From positions 2,356,001 through 2,420,000 of the forward strand of contig NZ_CP035913.1 in the NCBI RefSeq assembly GCF_004209755.1: 64,000 bases of DNA, read 5' to 3'. The position numbers and the translations under genes are program-made. This document shows, piece by piece, positions 25,614-35,072 of the stretch; within the stretch, counting starts at the first letter, position 1, and the number at the start of each line of letters is the position of its first letter. This DNA is from Pseudoduganella lutea (lineage in GTDB: Bacteria; Pseudomonadota; Gammaproteobacteria; Burkholderiales; Burkholderiaceae_D). The notes under the pieces are model-generated. The model was not told the DNA's origin and searched no databases. It worked only from the letters and a program-made list of their open reading frames with translations.

Positions 25614-26096
25614 ATGTACCTGACTACCGACGCCACCGTGCACAATATCCTGATCGTGGACGATTCAGCATTCGAACAGCGCATGCTGGCCGACCTGCTC
25701 AGCGAATTGCCTTACCGGGTCTGTGTTGCCTTCAATGGCGCCGAAGGCTATCGCCTCGCGCTGGCCCGGCACCCCGACCTGATCCTGCTCGACGTGCGCA
25801 TGCCCGACATGGATGGCTATGCGTGTTGCCGCCTGCTCAAGGCCAACCCGGCCACGCAGGATATCCCGATCATTTTCGTCAGCGGCACCGAATCGGTGGA
25901 AGACCGCATCCTGGGCCTGTCGATCGGCGGCGTCGACTTTGTCAGCAAGCCCTTCCTGCCGGCCGAACTTGCCGCGCGCATCCACGTGCACCTGAACCTG
26001 GCGCCGCGGTCACATCGCGCTCCCACGCAGGACCAGACCGAGGAACCCGCCCGACAGGCCTATATGCCGTCACAGGATGGCCGGCAATCGGCCTGA
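25614..26096 (+). CDS. Stand-alone CheY-like response regulator
   Basis: A 160-residue single receiver domain with D16/D17, phospho-acceptor D60 (LILLDVRMPDMDGY) and K112 (FVSKPF), plus a 35-residue polar tail without a second domain. The frame is open from an ATG at 25563, but the extra 17 residues are basic and unlike receivers; neither start has a clear ribosome-binding site, so the start is uncertain. About 230 bp of AT-rich DNA upstream separates it from the divergent HxlR gene. No kinase is adjacent, so it is an orphan receiver. Confidence 0.82.
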   Translation: MYLTTDATVHNILIVDDSAFEQRMLADLLSELPYRVCVAFNGAEGYRLALARHPDLILLDVRMPDMDGYACCRLLKANPATQDIPIIFVSGTESVEDRILGLSIGGVDFVSKPFLPAELAARIHVHLNLAPRSHRAPTQDQTEEPARQAYMPSQDGRQSA

Positions 26097-26120
26097 GAGT
26101 CCAGCCGGCAACGGCGCCGT

Positions 26121-26681
26121 TCAGGCTTGCCGGGTCATCTGGCGATGCCACCACCACCAGGAAACCAGCGCGTTGATCCAGTAACCGGCATACAGCACCG
26201 CCGTCAGGTACAGCCCGCGGCTGGCGTACAGCGGCACCGACACCGTGTTCACGAGCAGCCAAGCGGGCCACGTCTCGATGCGCCGCCCCATCAGCAGCAA
26301 TTGCGCGACCACGGAAAAGGCCAGCGCGGCCGAATCGATGAATGGCGCGTAGGCGTCGGTGAACTCGCGCAGCATCAGGCCATAGGCCACGGTGGCCACC
26401 ACGCCCGCCGCCGCCAGCGCCGCCACGGTGCGCGGGCTGGCGGACGTGATCGGCAGCGGCTCGCCACGGGCGCCGCGCAACCACTGCACCCAGCCAACGA
26501 TGCAGGTAAGCACGAAAAACACCTGCAGCGTCACGTCCGCATACAGTTGCACGCCGTGGAACAGCACGGCGAACAGCGCACAGCCGACGATGCCGATCCA
26601 CCACGAATGAACGTTGTTGCGGCCGGCAAGCACGATGGAGACGGCCATCACGGCATTGGCCGCGATCTCGAGCGGAGACAC
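26121..26681 (-). CDS. pnuC: PnuC family nicotinamide riboside transporter
   Basis: Membrane facilitator for a vitamin precursor, most likely nicotinamide riboside for NAD salvage. The 186-residue protein has about seven hydrophobic segments and PnuC features: NSWW-type WWIGIVGCALFAVLF, the Trp/Gln motif VGWVQWLRG, and the C-terminal NTVSVPLYASRGLYLTAVLYAGYWINALVSWW. The kinase NadR and other salvage genes are not adjacent. Related PnuX/PnuT vitamin transporters look similar, so substrate is a family-level inference. It is convergent with the CheY-like gene. Confidence 0.85.
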   Translation of the reverse strand: MSPLEIAANAVMAVSIVLAGRNNVHSWWIGIVGCALFAVLFHGVQLYADVTLQVFFVLTCIVGWVQWLRGARGEPLPITSASPRTVAALAAAGVVATVAYGLMLREFTDAYAPFIDSAALAFSVVAQLLLMGRRIETWPAWLLVNTVSVPLYASRGLYLTAVLYAGYWINALVSWWWWHRQMTRQA

Positions 26682-26776
26682 GTTGGGGTTTTCCTGTCAG
26701 GGCAATGGTCGGGTCATTGTCCCGCAAGCCCGGCGGCCGTGTAAAGGCCGAGGCGATTTCGTAAGCCCTCTGCCCT

Positions 26777-28267
26777 TTACTCGGGCGCGATGACCGCCAG
26801 CAGGCCGGCCACGCCCGCCCCGCTGTCCTGCCGCAGCGTGCACGGCTCCAGCGCGCGTACCGCGAAGCCATGGCGGGCTGCGCACTCGCGCAGGTACGGG
26901 GCGCCATGCGCATAGCGGCCGGATGGGCGCAGCGCGTGCGTGCCCTCGTCCAGCGCCTCGACCGAGAACGCGAACAGGCCGCCGGGAGCAAGTGCCCGCC
27001 GCGCGGCACCGAACAGCGCATCGAGATCGCCGACATAGACCAGCACGTCGGCAGCGGCCAGCACTTGCCACTGGCGGTCGCCGGCCTGCAGGAACGGCAC
27101 GATGTCGGCGCAGGCCAGTTCGTCGTAGACCGCCAGTGCGCGGGCCCGGGCCAGCATCGCGCGCGACAGGTCGACGCCGGCCAGGTGCCGCGCGAACGGC
27201 CGCAGCAGCGGGCCGCACAGGCCGGTGCCGCAACCGAGGTCCAGCACGTCGCGCAGGGTGCCTTCCGGCAGGTGCCGCGCCAGCAGCCGGACCAGCAGTT
27301 CCGGCGTGCGGTAGCGCAGTTCATCGACCAGGTGCCGTTCGAAGCGCGGCGCGTAGCTGTCGAACAGCGCCGCCACGTACTCCGGCGGCGATGCCGGCGG
27401 CGCGGTGCCGGTGCCCAGCGCGGCCAGCAGGTAGTCGACCGCGGCGGCATCGGCGCCCACTTTTTTCGCCTGCCGGTAAGCGATGACCGCCGCCTCGTGC
27501 CGGCCCAGCGCGCGCAGCGTGTTCGCCAGCCCCAGCTGCGCCCGCGCATAGCCGGGGCGCGCCGCCAGCGCCCGGTGCCAGCTGTCCAGCGCCGCTTCGG
27601 GCTGGCCGTCATGCAGCAGCAGCCCGGCCCGCCCGCACCAGGCTTCGGCATAGGCGGGCCGCAATTGCAGCGCGCGGTCGAAGCCCTGCAGCGCCCCGTC
27701 GGCGTCGCCGGTGGCCAGCAACGACACGGCGGCGCCATTGACCGCTTCCGGATAAGCGGGCCGGGCATCGAGCGCGGCCGCGAAGCCATCGAGCGCCTCG
27801 TCGTGCCGGCCCAGTTCCTGCAATGCCAGTGCGCGGTTGCACAGCGCCTCCGGATAGCGCGGCGACAGGGCCAGCGCGGCCGCGTAACCGTGCAGCGCCT
27901 CATCCAGGCGGCCCAGGCGGCGCAATGCATTGGCGCGGTTGCACAGCGCCAGCGGATACGCCGGCTGCAGCGCCAGCGCCCGCTCGTAGCTGGCCAGCGC
28001 GTCCTCGTCGCTGCCGGCATCCTGCTGTGCCGCGCCGTAGTTGCAGTGGGCGATCGCGCGCGTGCCGTCCAGCGCGATCGCGCGGCCGATCAGTTCGAGC
28101 GCCCGCTGCGCATGGCCGCGCTGGCGCGCGATCACGCCGGACAGGTGCAGCGCGTCGAAACTGGCCGGATCGCGTTCGAGGACTTGCGCATACAGCGCAT
28201 CGGCTTCGGCCAGTTCGCCGCGCTGGTGGTGCGCGACAGCCTGGCGCAGGAGGGATTCATTGGTCAT
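26777..28267 (-). CDS. TPR protein with C-terminal SAM methyltransferase domain
   Basis: The 496-residue protein has tandem TPR units from residue 1 to about 255 (repeated A-L-N-R/G-N-A-L-x-x-L-G pattern, many near-identical units such as YPEALCNRALALQELGRHDEAL), then a class I methyltransferase domain (about 290-496) with motif I DLGCGTGLCGPLL and later DVLVYVGDLDALF. Such TPR-methyltransferases are widespread in proteobacteria but substrates are generally unknown. The TPR array presumably binds the substrate protein. Upstream gap 28268-28538 carries a 17-bp hairpin and must include its promoter and that of the divergent methyltransferase. Confidence 0.87.
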   Translation of the reverse strand: MTNESLLRQAVAHHQRGELAEADALYAQVLERDPASFDALHLSGVIARQRGHAQRALELIGRAIALDGTRAIAHCNYGAAQQDAGSDEDALASYERALALQPAYPLALCNRANALRRLGRLDEALHGYAAALALSPRYPEALCNRALALQELGRHDEALDGFAAALDARPAYPEAVNGAAVSLLATGDADGALQGFDRALQLRPAYAEAWCGRAGLLLHDGQPEAALDSWHRALAARPGYARAQLGLANTLRALGRHEAAVIAYRQAKKVGADAAAVDYLLAALGTGTAPPASPPEYVAALFDSYAPRFERHLVDELRYRTPELLVRLLARHLPEGTLRDVLDLGCGTGLCGPLLRPFARHLAGVDLSRAMLARARALAVYDELACADIVPFLQAGDRQWQVLAAADVLVYVGDLDALFGAARRALAPGGLFAFSVEALDEGTHALRPSGRYAHGAPYLRECAARHGFAVRALEPCTLRQDSGAGVAGLLAVIAPE

Positions 28268-28439
28268 GCGGTATTAGACCGGGCAACAGGGGCGCAGGTC
28301 AAACTGTTGTCATATTCGCGCGGCACAATACGCCTGCTTCTGTGGAGAGGGGCAACACTGGCGGCGCAAGCTGTCACTACCGGCGCCGGCGGTCGGGAAA
28401 TATACCGGCACCACATTCCTTCCGGTCGCGACAGCGGCC

Positions 28440-28480
28440 GGATGCCTGCAGGCCCGACATGGGCGGGCCTGCAGGCATCC
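28440..28480. promoter_or_regulatory. 17-bp perfect inverted repeat in a divergent promoter region
   Basis: A perfect 17-bp stem (left arm starting GGATGCCTGCAGGCCCG, 7-nt loop) lies between two divergently transcribed methyltransferase genes, 59 bp upstream of the O-methyltransferase start. No T-run follows on either side. It could be an operator, an RNA leader hairpin, or an isolated repeat copy. Confidence 0.45.
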
Positions 28481-28538
28481 GCGTGGCCATCCTTCCCCGA
28501 CTTCTGGCAGCATGGCGGCACATCCCAAAGGAGCCCCC

Positions 28539-29132
28539 ATGAACGCCGACCTGAACCTGCTGCTGGAAGAACTCGAACGATTCGGTGCCGAGAACGATGA
28601 CGGCATCGGGCATGGCGATCCGGCCCGCGCGCAGCGCATGCTGAACATCACGCGCGATACGGGTGAGTTCCTGGCCGTGCTGGTGCGCGCCACGCGCGCC
28701 CGCGACATCCTCGAGATCGGCACGTCGAACGGTTACTCGACGCTGTGGCTGGCCGATGCCCTCGGCGCGGAGGACGGCAAGGTGACGACGGTGGAACTGC
28801 TCGACGCCAAGTATGCGATGGCGCAGGAGAACTTTGCACGCGCCGGCCTGCGTGAGCGGATCGATGCGTTCAATGCCGATGCCGGCGAAGTGCTGCGCGT
28901 GGCCGGCGATGCGGCCTATGACCTGGTGTTCCTCGATTCGGACCGCACGCAGTATGAAGGATGGTGGCCGCAGATCCGGCGCGTGCTGCGTCCGCGCGGC
29001 CTCCTGGTGGTCGACAACGCAGTCTCGCATGCGGAGGAGATGGAATCCTTCATGCAGGCCGTGCGGGACGACGGCTTCGCGTGCAGCCTGGTCCCCGTGG
29101 GCAAGGGAGAATTCCTCGCCACACGGGCCTGA
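28539..29132 (+). CDS. Class I SAM-dependent O-methyltransferase
   Basis: A 197-residue enzyme of the COMT-like (Methyltransf_24/3) family. Motif I is ILEIGTSNGYSTLWLADAL, followed by VTTVELLDAKYAMAQENFARAG (motif II region) and DLVFLDSDRTQYEGWW, the metal-site Asp segment; VVDNAVSH is the second metal-binding patch (DN). These are the residues of Mg-dependent catechol-type O-methyltransferases, so the substrate may be a vicinal diol such as a catechol. AAAGGAG lies 6 bp before the ATG. It is convergent with the gallate-pathway aldolase gene (6 bp gap); whether it acts on gallate-type phenols is speculation. Confidence 0.85.
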   Translation: MNADLNLLLEELERFGAENDDGIGHGDPARAQRMLNITRDTGEFLAVLVRATRARDILEIGTSNGYSTLWLADALGAEDGKVTTVELLDAKYAMAQENFARAGLRERIDAFNADAGEVLRVAGDAAYDLVFLDSDRTQYEGWWPQIRRVLRPRGLLVVDNAVSHAEEMESFMQAVRDDGFACSLVPVGKGEFLATRA

Positions 29133-29138
29133 CCTGCT

Positions 29139-29843
29139 TCAGTCGATGTACTTCAGCCCCGCCGCGGCAAGCGGCTCACGCATCCTGTACATGTCCAGCC
29201 CCAGCACGCCGCTGGCCAGCTTCGCGCGCTTCTCGCCTTCGAGATCTTCGCGCTGTTGCGCCACCTGGGCCACGCGTGCGGCATCGGCGGCAGGCACGAC
29301 GACAACGCCGTCTTCATCGGCCACGATCACGTCGCCCGGATTCACCAGCGCGCCCGCGCACAGCACGGGGATGTTGACGGAGCCAATCGTGGACTTGATG
29401 CAGCCCTTGGCACTGATGCATTTGCTCCACACGGGAAAGCCCATCTCGCGCAGGAACTTCACGTCGCGCACGCCGGCATCGATAACGAGCCCCTTCGCGC
29501 CGCGTGCGCAAAAACTGGTGGCCAGCAGGTCACCGAAGTAGCCGTCCGTGCACTCGGCCGTGATCGCGGCCACCACGATGTCGCCGGGCCGGATCTGCTC
29601 GGCCACCACGTGCAGCATCCAGTTGTCGCCGGGGTGCAGCAGCACGGTGACGGCGGTGCCCGTCGCTTCCGCGCCCTGCCAGATCGGGCGCATATAGGGT
29701 TTCAGCAGGCCCACGCGGCCCATCGCCTCGTGCACGGTGGCGCTGCCGAACTTCGACAATTGTTCGACGGCGGCCGGGTCGGCCCGTTCGATGTTGCGCT
29801 TCACGATGCCGAGCTGGTTCATCATTGGTGCGGTCATGCTCAT
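29139..29843 (-). CDS. galC: 4-carboxy-4-hydroxy-2-oxoadipate aldolase (GalC/LigK)
   Basis: Last step of the gallate/protocatechuate 4,5-cleavage route: splits 4-carboxy-4-hydroxy-2-oxoadipate into pyruvate and oxaloacetate. A 234-residue class II HMG/CHA aldolase (RraA-like fold). The metal- and substrate-site residues lie in VIDAGVRDV and [28 protein letters not shown] is the conserved N-terminal motif. I used the ATG at 29843; a second ATG lies two codons in. It starts 5 bp after the hydratase gene stops, third in the operon galD-ligJ-galC. Confidence 0.9.
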   Translation of the reverse strand: MSMTAPMMNQLGIVKRNIERADPAAVEQLSKFGSATVHEAMGRVGLLKPYMRPIWQGAEATGTAVTVLLHPGDNWMLHVVAEQIRPGDIVVAAITAECTDGYFGDLLATSFCARGAKGLVIDAGVRDVKFLREMGFPVWSKCISAKGCIKSTIGSVNIPVLCAGALVNPGDVIVADEDGVVVVPAADAARVAQVAQQREDLEGEKRAKLASGVLGLDMYRMREPLAAAGLKYID

Positions 29844-29848
29844 TTCCC

Positions 29849-30886
29849 TTATCGTCCTTTTGCTGCCAGTTGCGCGTCCAGGCGCGGGAACACGCGGCGC
29901 GCATTGCCTTCGAAGATCGCCAGGCGCTCCTCGTCGGTGAGGTTCGCGGCCTGGATGTAGCGTTTCGTGTCGTCGTAGTAGTTCCCCGTTTCCGGGTCGA
30001 TGCCGCGCACGGCGCCGATCATCTCGGAAGCGAACAGCACGTTCTTCACCGGAATCACCTTCGTCAGCAGGTCGATGCCCGGCTGGTGGTACACGCAGGT
30101 GTCGAAGAAAATATTGTTCAGCAGGTGTTCGGCCAGCGGTGGCTTTTTCATTTCCTGCGCCAGCCCGCGGAAGCGGCCCCAGTGGTACGGCACGGCGCCG
30201 CCACCGTGCGGGATCAGGAATTTCAGCGTCGGGAAATCCTTGAACAGGTCGCTGGTCAGGCATTGCATGAACGCCGTGGTGTCGGCATTCAGATAGTGCG
30301 CGCCGGTGGTATGGAAGCACGCGTTGCAGCTCGTGGAGACGTGGATCATCGCCGGGAGGTCGTATTCCACCATCTTTTCGTAGACCGGGTACCAGTGGCG
30401 GTCGGACAGGGGCGGCGCCGTCCAGTGTCCGCCCGAGGGGTCCGGATTCAGGTTCAGGCCCACGGCGCCATAGTCCTTCACGCATTTTTCCAGCTCGGCA
30501 ATGCAGGTGGCCGGGTCCACACCGGGCGACTGCGGCAGCATCGCCGCCGTGGCGAAGTGGTCGGGGAACAGCTGCGCCACGCGGGCGCACAGCTCGTTGC
30601 AGATCGCGGCCCAGGTGGCACTCGTGTTGTAGTCGCCGATATGGTGTGCCATGAAGCTGGCGCGCGGCGAAAAGATCGTCAGGTCCGAACCCCGCTCCCT
30701 CATCAGGCGCAGCTGGTTGGTTTCGATCGTTTCGCGCAGCTCGTCGTCGGAGATCTTCAGGTCCGATACGCGTGGCCCCAGTTCCGGTGTGTTCAGGTTG
30801 GCGATCTGCTCGTTGCGCCAGTTTTCCAGCGCCTTCGGCGCCGTCGTGTAGTGGCCGTGGCAGTCGATGATCAGTGCTTGCTTCAT
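29849..30886 (-). CDS. ligJ: 4-oxalomesaconate hydratase, LigJ type
   Basis: Hydrates 4-oxalomesaconate to 4-carboxy-4-hydroxy-2-oxoadipate. The 345-residue protein is an amidohydrolase-fold enzyme: IIDCHGHY gives the HxH metal motif, [12 protein letters not shown] and [16 protein letters not shown] supply later metal-site histidines, and [11 protein letters not shown] precedes the final Asp region. This is the Sphingobium LigJ type, not the PIG-L-type hydratase GalB of Pseudomonas putida. It lies between galD (25 bp) and galC (5 bp). A decarboxylase of the same superfamily (gamma-resorcylate type) is the main alternative but context favours LigJ. Confidence 0.9.
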   Translation of the reverse strand: MKQALIIDCHGHYTTAPKALENWRNEQIANLNTPELGPRVSDLKISDDELRETIETNQLRLMRERGSDLTIFSPRASFMAHHIGDYNTSATWAAICNELCARVAQLFPDHFATAAMLPQSPGVDPATCIAELEKCVKDYGAVGLNLNPDPSGGHWTAPPLSDRHWYPVYEKMVEYDLPAMIHVSTSCNACFHTTGAHYLNADTTAFMQCLTSDLFKDFPTLKFLIPHGGGAVPYHWGRFRGLAQEMKKPPLAEHLLNNIFFDTCVYHQPGIDLLTKVIPVKNVLFASEMIGAVRGIDPETGNYYDDTKRYIQAANLTDEERLAIFEGNARRVFPRLDAQLAAKGR

Positions 30887-30911
30887 GTCGTGTTCCTTTG
30901 ATTATTCGGTA

Positions 30912-32045
30912 TCAGCCCAGGTCGGGGACCAGGACCTCGCCGCGCATGATCGGACGGGCCGTGCGCAGCAGCGCGGCGCGGGTGACCTGCTGGCCGTCGA
31001 CTTCCAGTTCGACGGAAAATTCGCCGGTCGGGTGTTCGACCGACACGGCTTTCGTGCGGCCGGCCGGCACGGCGGCAATGCCTTGCGTGATCGAGCCCTC
31101 CAGCACGCAGGCGGTAGCGACGGTGACGGCCGCCAGCACGCCGATCGCGTCGTGGCACACGTGCGGGATGAAGCAGCGCGTGGCGATCGCCCCGCCCTCC
31201 TTCGGCGCCGCCACGAGGCACATCTTCGGGTAGTTCTTCGCCTTCACGTCGCCCAGGCCCATCAGCGGGCCGCAGGTCAGGCGCAGCGCTTCGAGCTTTT
31301 CCTTCAGCGCCGCGTGGGCATTCAGTTCGGCGACGTTTTCCCGGCCGGTGATGCCGAAGTCCGCCGCGCGCACCAGCACCATCGGCATGCCGTTGTCGAT
31401 CAGCGTGGCCTCGACGGTGCCCAGGCCTGGCACATCGATCCGGTCGCGGGCGCGACCGCTCGGCAGCAGCGACGGGCATACGGAACCAGCCGTTTCGAGG
31501 AAAGCGATGCTGACGGGGGCCGCGGTGCCCGGCACGCCGTCGATGCGCGCGGTGCCGGTGTATTGCAGGCGGCCCTCGGGCGTGGGCATGGTCACGTCGC
31601 ACCGCATGCCGGTGTTCAGGGTAAGGATGCGCGCCGTCGTGAAACCTTCACCCATGCCGTGGCCGGTCGGCAGCAGGCCACGTTCCAGCGCGAACGGGAG
31701 AACGGCGGCCAGCATGTTGCCGCAGTTTGGCGTCACGTCCACCGTGTCGCCATCCGGCTGCAGCTGGGCAAACAGGAAATCGAGGTCCACGCCCGGCGTG
31801 GTACTGCGGCGTACGATGCCGACCTTGCTCGTCAGCGGATGCGCGCCGCCCAGGCCGTCGATCTGGCGCGGATCGGGCGACCCCATGGCGGCAAGCAGCA
31901 GCCTGTCGCGCTGCGCCGGATCGGCCGGCAGGTCGGACTCGACGAAGAACGGGCCGCGCGACGTGCCGCCCCGCATCAGCATGCAGGGCACGGCGCGCAG
32001 GTCGGAGGGAGCATGGTCCATGGCGGATGGGCGATTGGTGGTCAT
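30912..32045 (-). CDS. galD: 4-oxalomesaconate tautomerase GalD (PrpF family)
   Basis: Interconverts the keto and enol tautomers of 4-oxalomesaconate formed by gallate ring cleavage. A 377-residue PrpF-fold protein: PCMLMRGGTSRGPFF is the family N-terminus with the substrate-binding MRGGTS, GLGGAHPLTSKVGIV follows, and TPNCGNMLAAV carries the catalytic-site Cys-Gly-Asn. It is first in the minus-strand operon and divergent (90 bp) from the LysR regulator gene, which probably controls it. An in-frame ATG eight codons downstream is an alternative start. Confidence 0.9.
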   Translation of the reverse strand: MTTNRPSAMDHAPSDLRAVPCMLMRGGTSRGPFFVESDLPADPAQRDRLLLAAMGSPDPRQIDGLGGAHPLTSKVGIVRRSTTPGVDLDFLFAQLQPDGDTVDVTPNCGNMLAAVLPFALERGLLPTGHGMGEGFTTARILTLNTGMRCDVTMPTPEGRLQYTGTARIDGVPGTAAPVSIAFLETAGSVCPSLLPSGRARDRIDVPGLGTVEATLIDNGMPMVLVRAADFGITGRENVAELNAHAALKEKLEALRLTCGPLMGLGDVKAKNYPKMCLVAAPKEGGAIATRCFIPHVCHDAIGVLAAVTVATACVLEGSITQGIAAVPAGRTKAVSVEHPTGEFSVELEVDGQQVTRAALLRTARPIMRGEVLVPDLG

Positions 32046-32135
32046 GCGGCCAGTATCCGTGCGGTCACCCTGGGCGTGGTTGCGTTGTACCCGGCGTTTT
32101 GTTCTAATTCTCTTATCGAATCATTTTCACCGCCC

Positions 32136-33371
32136 ATGACAACTGTCAGCCTGCGCCACCTGCACGCGTTCTCCGTCGTTGCCGCCACTGGTGGCATTCG
32201 CCGCTCGTCCGATGCGCTGTTCCGGGCTTCGAGCGCCGTGGCGCGTTCCGTCACGGCGCTCGAAGCGAGCCTCGGCGTGCTGCTGTTCGAGCGCAAGGGC
32301 CGCGGCATGCTACTGACGGCGGCCGGCCACCTGGCAAAGCTGCGTGCCGACCGCATCGAAGGAGAATTACGCGACGTGCGCGACGACGCGGTGCGCATAC
32401 GCAGGATGGGAGACAAAGGTGGAGTCAATGCGGGTGGCAACGTGGGCGGCATCGAGGCGCTGCTGAACGAGCGCCGCCTGCACGCCGCGGCGCTGCTGGC
32501 CGAGGTGCACCACATGCCCACGGTGGCCCGTGCGATGGGCACGTCGCAGTCGGCCGTCAGCCAGGCGATCGCGCGGCTGGAAGACATGCTGGGCCAGCCC
32601 CTGTTCCTGCGCACGGCGCACGGGATGGTGCCGACCGATGCGGGCCGCCGCTGGGTAGAGCGTTTCGAGCGGGTGCTGGCGGAATTGCGGCACATCCCCG
32701 AAGACATTGCCGCGCTGGCGGGCGTGGTGGAAGGCGTCGTCACCGTCGGCGCACTGCCGCTGGCGCGTTCGCAACTGCTGCCGGCAGCCATCGCGGCCGT
32801 GCTGCAGAAGCATCCGCGGCTGCGTATCCGCTCGCTCGAAAGCCCGTACGAGGAACTGACGGCCGGGCTGCTGTCGGGTCGCGTCGACTTCATCGTGGGT
32901 GCCCTGCGCCCTGGCGCCGGCGATGCGTTCGACGACCGCGTGCTGATCGAGGATCGCGTGGCGCTGGTGGCACGCAGCGGCCACCCGCTGGCCGGCAAGC
33001 GTCGCGTCGATGACGCCGACCTGGCCGGCTGGCCATGGGTGCTGTCGCGCGCCGGCACGCCACTGCGCGAATCGCTCGAAGCGTTTTTCCGCGAGCGGGG
33101 CGTGGCAACGCCACAACCCGCCGTCGAAACGGGCGACCTGGCCCTGCTGCGCGGGCTGCTGGTGGAAAGCGACATGCTTACCGTGCTTTCCGCGCACCAG
33201 CTGCACCATGAAATCGCGACAGGACAGCTGGCGGTGCTGCCCTATGACATGGCCGGACTCGAACGCCGCATTGGCCTGATCACCCGGCGCGGCGCCCACC
33301 TGTCGCCCGGCGCCAACGCGCTGCTGGCCGAGATCGACACCGCCAGTGCGCGCTGGCGTCAAAACCGGTGA
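32136..33371 (+). CDS. galR: LysR-type regulator with two HTH domains (probable GalR)
   Basis: Probable activator of the gallate genes. At 411 aa it is about 100 residues longer than a standard LysR protein because it has two winged-HTH regions: one at about 5-65 (LRHLHAFSVVAATGGIRRSS, then VARSVTALEASLGVLLFERKGRG) and one at about 118-180 (AAALLAEVHHMPTVARAMGTSQSAVSQAIARLEDMLGQPLF region). A normal effector-binding domain follows (about 200-400). It is divergent from galD and upstream of galT. The last codons and the stop lie inside a family-B repeat unit. The role is inferred from position. Confidence 0.82.
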   Translation: MTTVSLRHLHAFSVVAATGGIRRSSDALFRASSAVARSVTALEASLGVLLFERKGRGMLLTAAGHLAKLRADRIEGELRDVRDDAVRIRRMGDKGGVNAGGNVGGIEALLNERRLHAAALLAEVHHMPTVARAMGTSQSAVSQAIARLEDMLGQPLFLRTAHGMVPTDAGRRWVERFERVLAELRHIPEDIAALAGVVEGVVTVGALPLARSQLLPAAIAAVLQKHPRLRIRSLESPYEELTAGLLSGRVDFIVGALRPGAGDAFDDRVLIEDRVALVARSGHPLAGKRRVDDADLAGWPWVLSRAGTPLRESLEAFFRERGVATPQPAVETGDLALLRGLLVESDMLTVLSAHQLHHEIATGQLAVLPYDMAGLERRIGLITRRGAHLSPGANALLAEIDTASARWRQNR

Positions 33372-33440
33372 CAGACACTGGTTTTCTTGGAACGTTTCTT
33401 CAGAACCGGTGTCTGTCACGGTTTTTTTTGAAACATTTCC
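33361..33440. repeat. ACCGGTGACAGACAC-type palindromic repeat, two inverted units (family B)
   Basis: Unit 1 (AAAACCGGTGACAGACACTG from 33361) and unit 2 (AACCGGTGTCTGTCACGG from 33404) are inverted copies and could pair into a long hairpin followed by eight T residues, so the pair may act as the galR terminator. Each unit is followed by a link resembling that of family A (GGAACGTTT at 33389, GAAACATTTCC at 33430). Unit 1 supplies the last residues and the TGA stop of galR. Confidence 0.8.
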
Positions 33441-33674
33441 GGCGCTGGAGCCTGTTACCAACGCTTCCCATGCTTTACATTCCTTTACGTTTCATTCACA
33501 GGCCGATAAGCAGATTGCAACGCTGCGGCAGGTAATGGCAATACTTGCAGTGCCTCCAAAACGTACACTTGTTTGCAGTGGTGCCCCATATTTATGCGGA
33601 GCATCACGGGACACGCAATGCGCAGCCCCATGCGCCGTCCAGACCAAAACAGGTGTTTACCGACTGGAGACTTA

Positions 33675-35006
33675 ATGAATACCGTACAATCGCTCGACGT
33701 TCGGGCTACCATCAACGGCCGCGGCATGAGCGGCTACCAGTGGCTGCTGCTGGTCCTCTGCTTTCTCATCGTGGCAACCGACGGCATGGACGTGGCCATC
33801 ATGGGCTTCCTCGCGCCCGCCATCACGAAGGAATGGGGCATTTCGAAAGCGGCGTTCGGCGTGGTGATGAGCGCCGCGCCGATCGGCCTGGCCATCGGCG
33901 CACTGCTCGTCGGCCCGCTGTCGGACCGCTATGGCCGCAAGAAACTGCTGATGTCGTCGATTTTCTGGTTCGGCCTGTTCAGCCTGCTGTGTGGCTTCGC
34001 CACCGATGTCATTACCTTATCGGTGCTGCGTTTCCTGACCGGCCTGGGCCTGGGCGCGGCCATGCCGACGACGACCACGCTGCTGTCCGAATATCTGCCC
34101 GAGAAATCGCGCAGCACGCTGCTGGCCGTGATGTTTACGGGTTTTAATCTTGGTTCGGCGCTGGTGGGTTTTGGCGCCGCCGCGATCCTGCCCGACCATG
34201 GCTGGCGCACCGTGCTGATGGTGGGCGGCGCGATCCCGCTGGCCTGCCTGCCGTTCTACCTGTGGCTGGTGCCGGAATCTACGCAGTTCCTGGTGACGAA
34301 GAAGTTCCCCGCCGAGCGCATCGCCCGCACGCTGCGGCGGGTCTGCGGCAAAGATATTCCGCAAGCGGCCGCCTATACGAACAGCGAACAGGCCGTGAAG
34401 GAAGCGGCACCGGCCAGGGCGCTGCTGTCGCCGCAATTCAGGAAAACCACGCTGTCGCTGTGGGCCACGTATTTCATGGGCCTGCTGGTGATCTATCTGC
34501 TGAGCGGCTGGTTACCCACGCTGATCAAGGATGCCGGCCTGCCGATCGAGCGCGCTGCCAACATCACCGCGCTGTTCCAGCTGGGCGGCACCGTGGGCGC
34601 GCTGTTCGTCGGCTTCTTCATGGACCGCTGGGTGCCGAACAAGGTGATCGCCACCGCCTACATCGGTGGCGCCGCCTTCATCCTGATATTGGCATCGTCC
34701 AGCGTGGAATCGTCGCTGTTCGTCGTCTTCGTGCTGCTGGCAGGCTTCTGCATGAGCGGTGCACAGACCGGCATGAACGCGTTCGCACCGTCCTGCTACC
34801 CGACCGCGGTACGCGCCACCGGCGTGTCCTGGATGCTGGGCATCGGCCGCTTCGGCAGCATTTCCGGCTCCTTCCTGGGCGGCATGCTGCTGACGATGGG
34901 CTGGGGCTTCTCGTCCGTCATCTCGATCCTGGCGATTCCGGCGACCCTTGCCGCGATCGCGATCATCGCGGCCACGCTGGGCAGGAAACGCCAGGCCATC
35001 GCCTGA
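33675..35006 (+). CDS. galT: AAHS family aromatic acid/H+ symporter (GalT-like)
   Basis: Major facilitator of the aromatic acid:proton symporter family, probably importing gallate. The 443-residue protein has 12 hydrophobic helices. DGMDVAIMGFLAP in TM1 is the AAHS signature (Asp needed for transport), GPLSDRYGRKKLL is the loop 2-3 motif and DRWVPNKVIA the loop 8-9 counterpart. GGAGA lies 6 bp before the ATG at 33675; the open frame upstream has no coding character. The 5' gap from 33441 is AT-richer and contains ATGCGGAGCAT (33594-33604), a small palindrome that could be a LysR site. Next gene galA, 66 bp downstream. Confidence 0.88.
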   Translation: MNTVQSLDVRATINGRGMSGYQWLLLVLCFLIVATDGMDVAIMGFLAPAITKEWGISKAAFGVVMSAAPIGLAIGALLVGPLSDRYGRKKLLMSSIFWFGLFSLLCGFATDVITLSVLRFLTGLGLGAAMPTTTTLLSEYLPEKSRSTLLAVMFTGFNLGSALVGFGAAAILPDHGWRTVLMVGGAIPLACLPFYLWLVPESTQFLVTKKFPAERIARTLRRVCGKDIPQAAAYTNSEQAVKEAAPARALLSPQFRKTTLSLWATYFMGLLVIYLLSGWLPTLIKDAGLPIERAANITALFQLGGTVGALFVGFFMDRWVPNKVIATAYIGGAAFILILASSSVESSLFVVFVLLAGFCMSGAQTGMNAFAPSCYPTAVRATGVSWMLGIGRFGSISGSFLGGMLLTMGWGFSSVISILAIPATLAAIAIIAATLGRKRQAIA

Positions 35007-35072
35007 CCCTATTGGCCTGACCTTATTGTCCCGACCCTCGCGGCCTGAACCACTGTAATGGAATGAACCACC

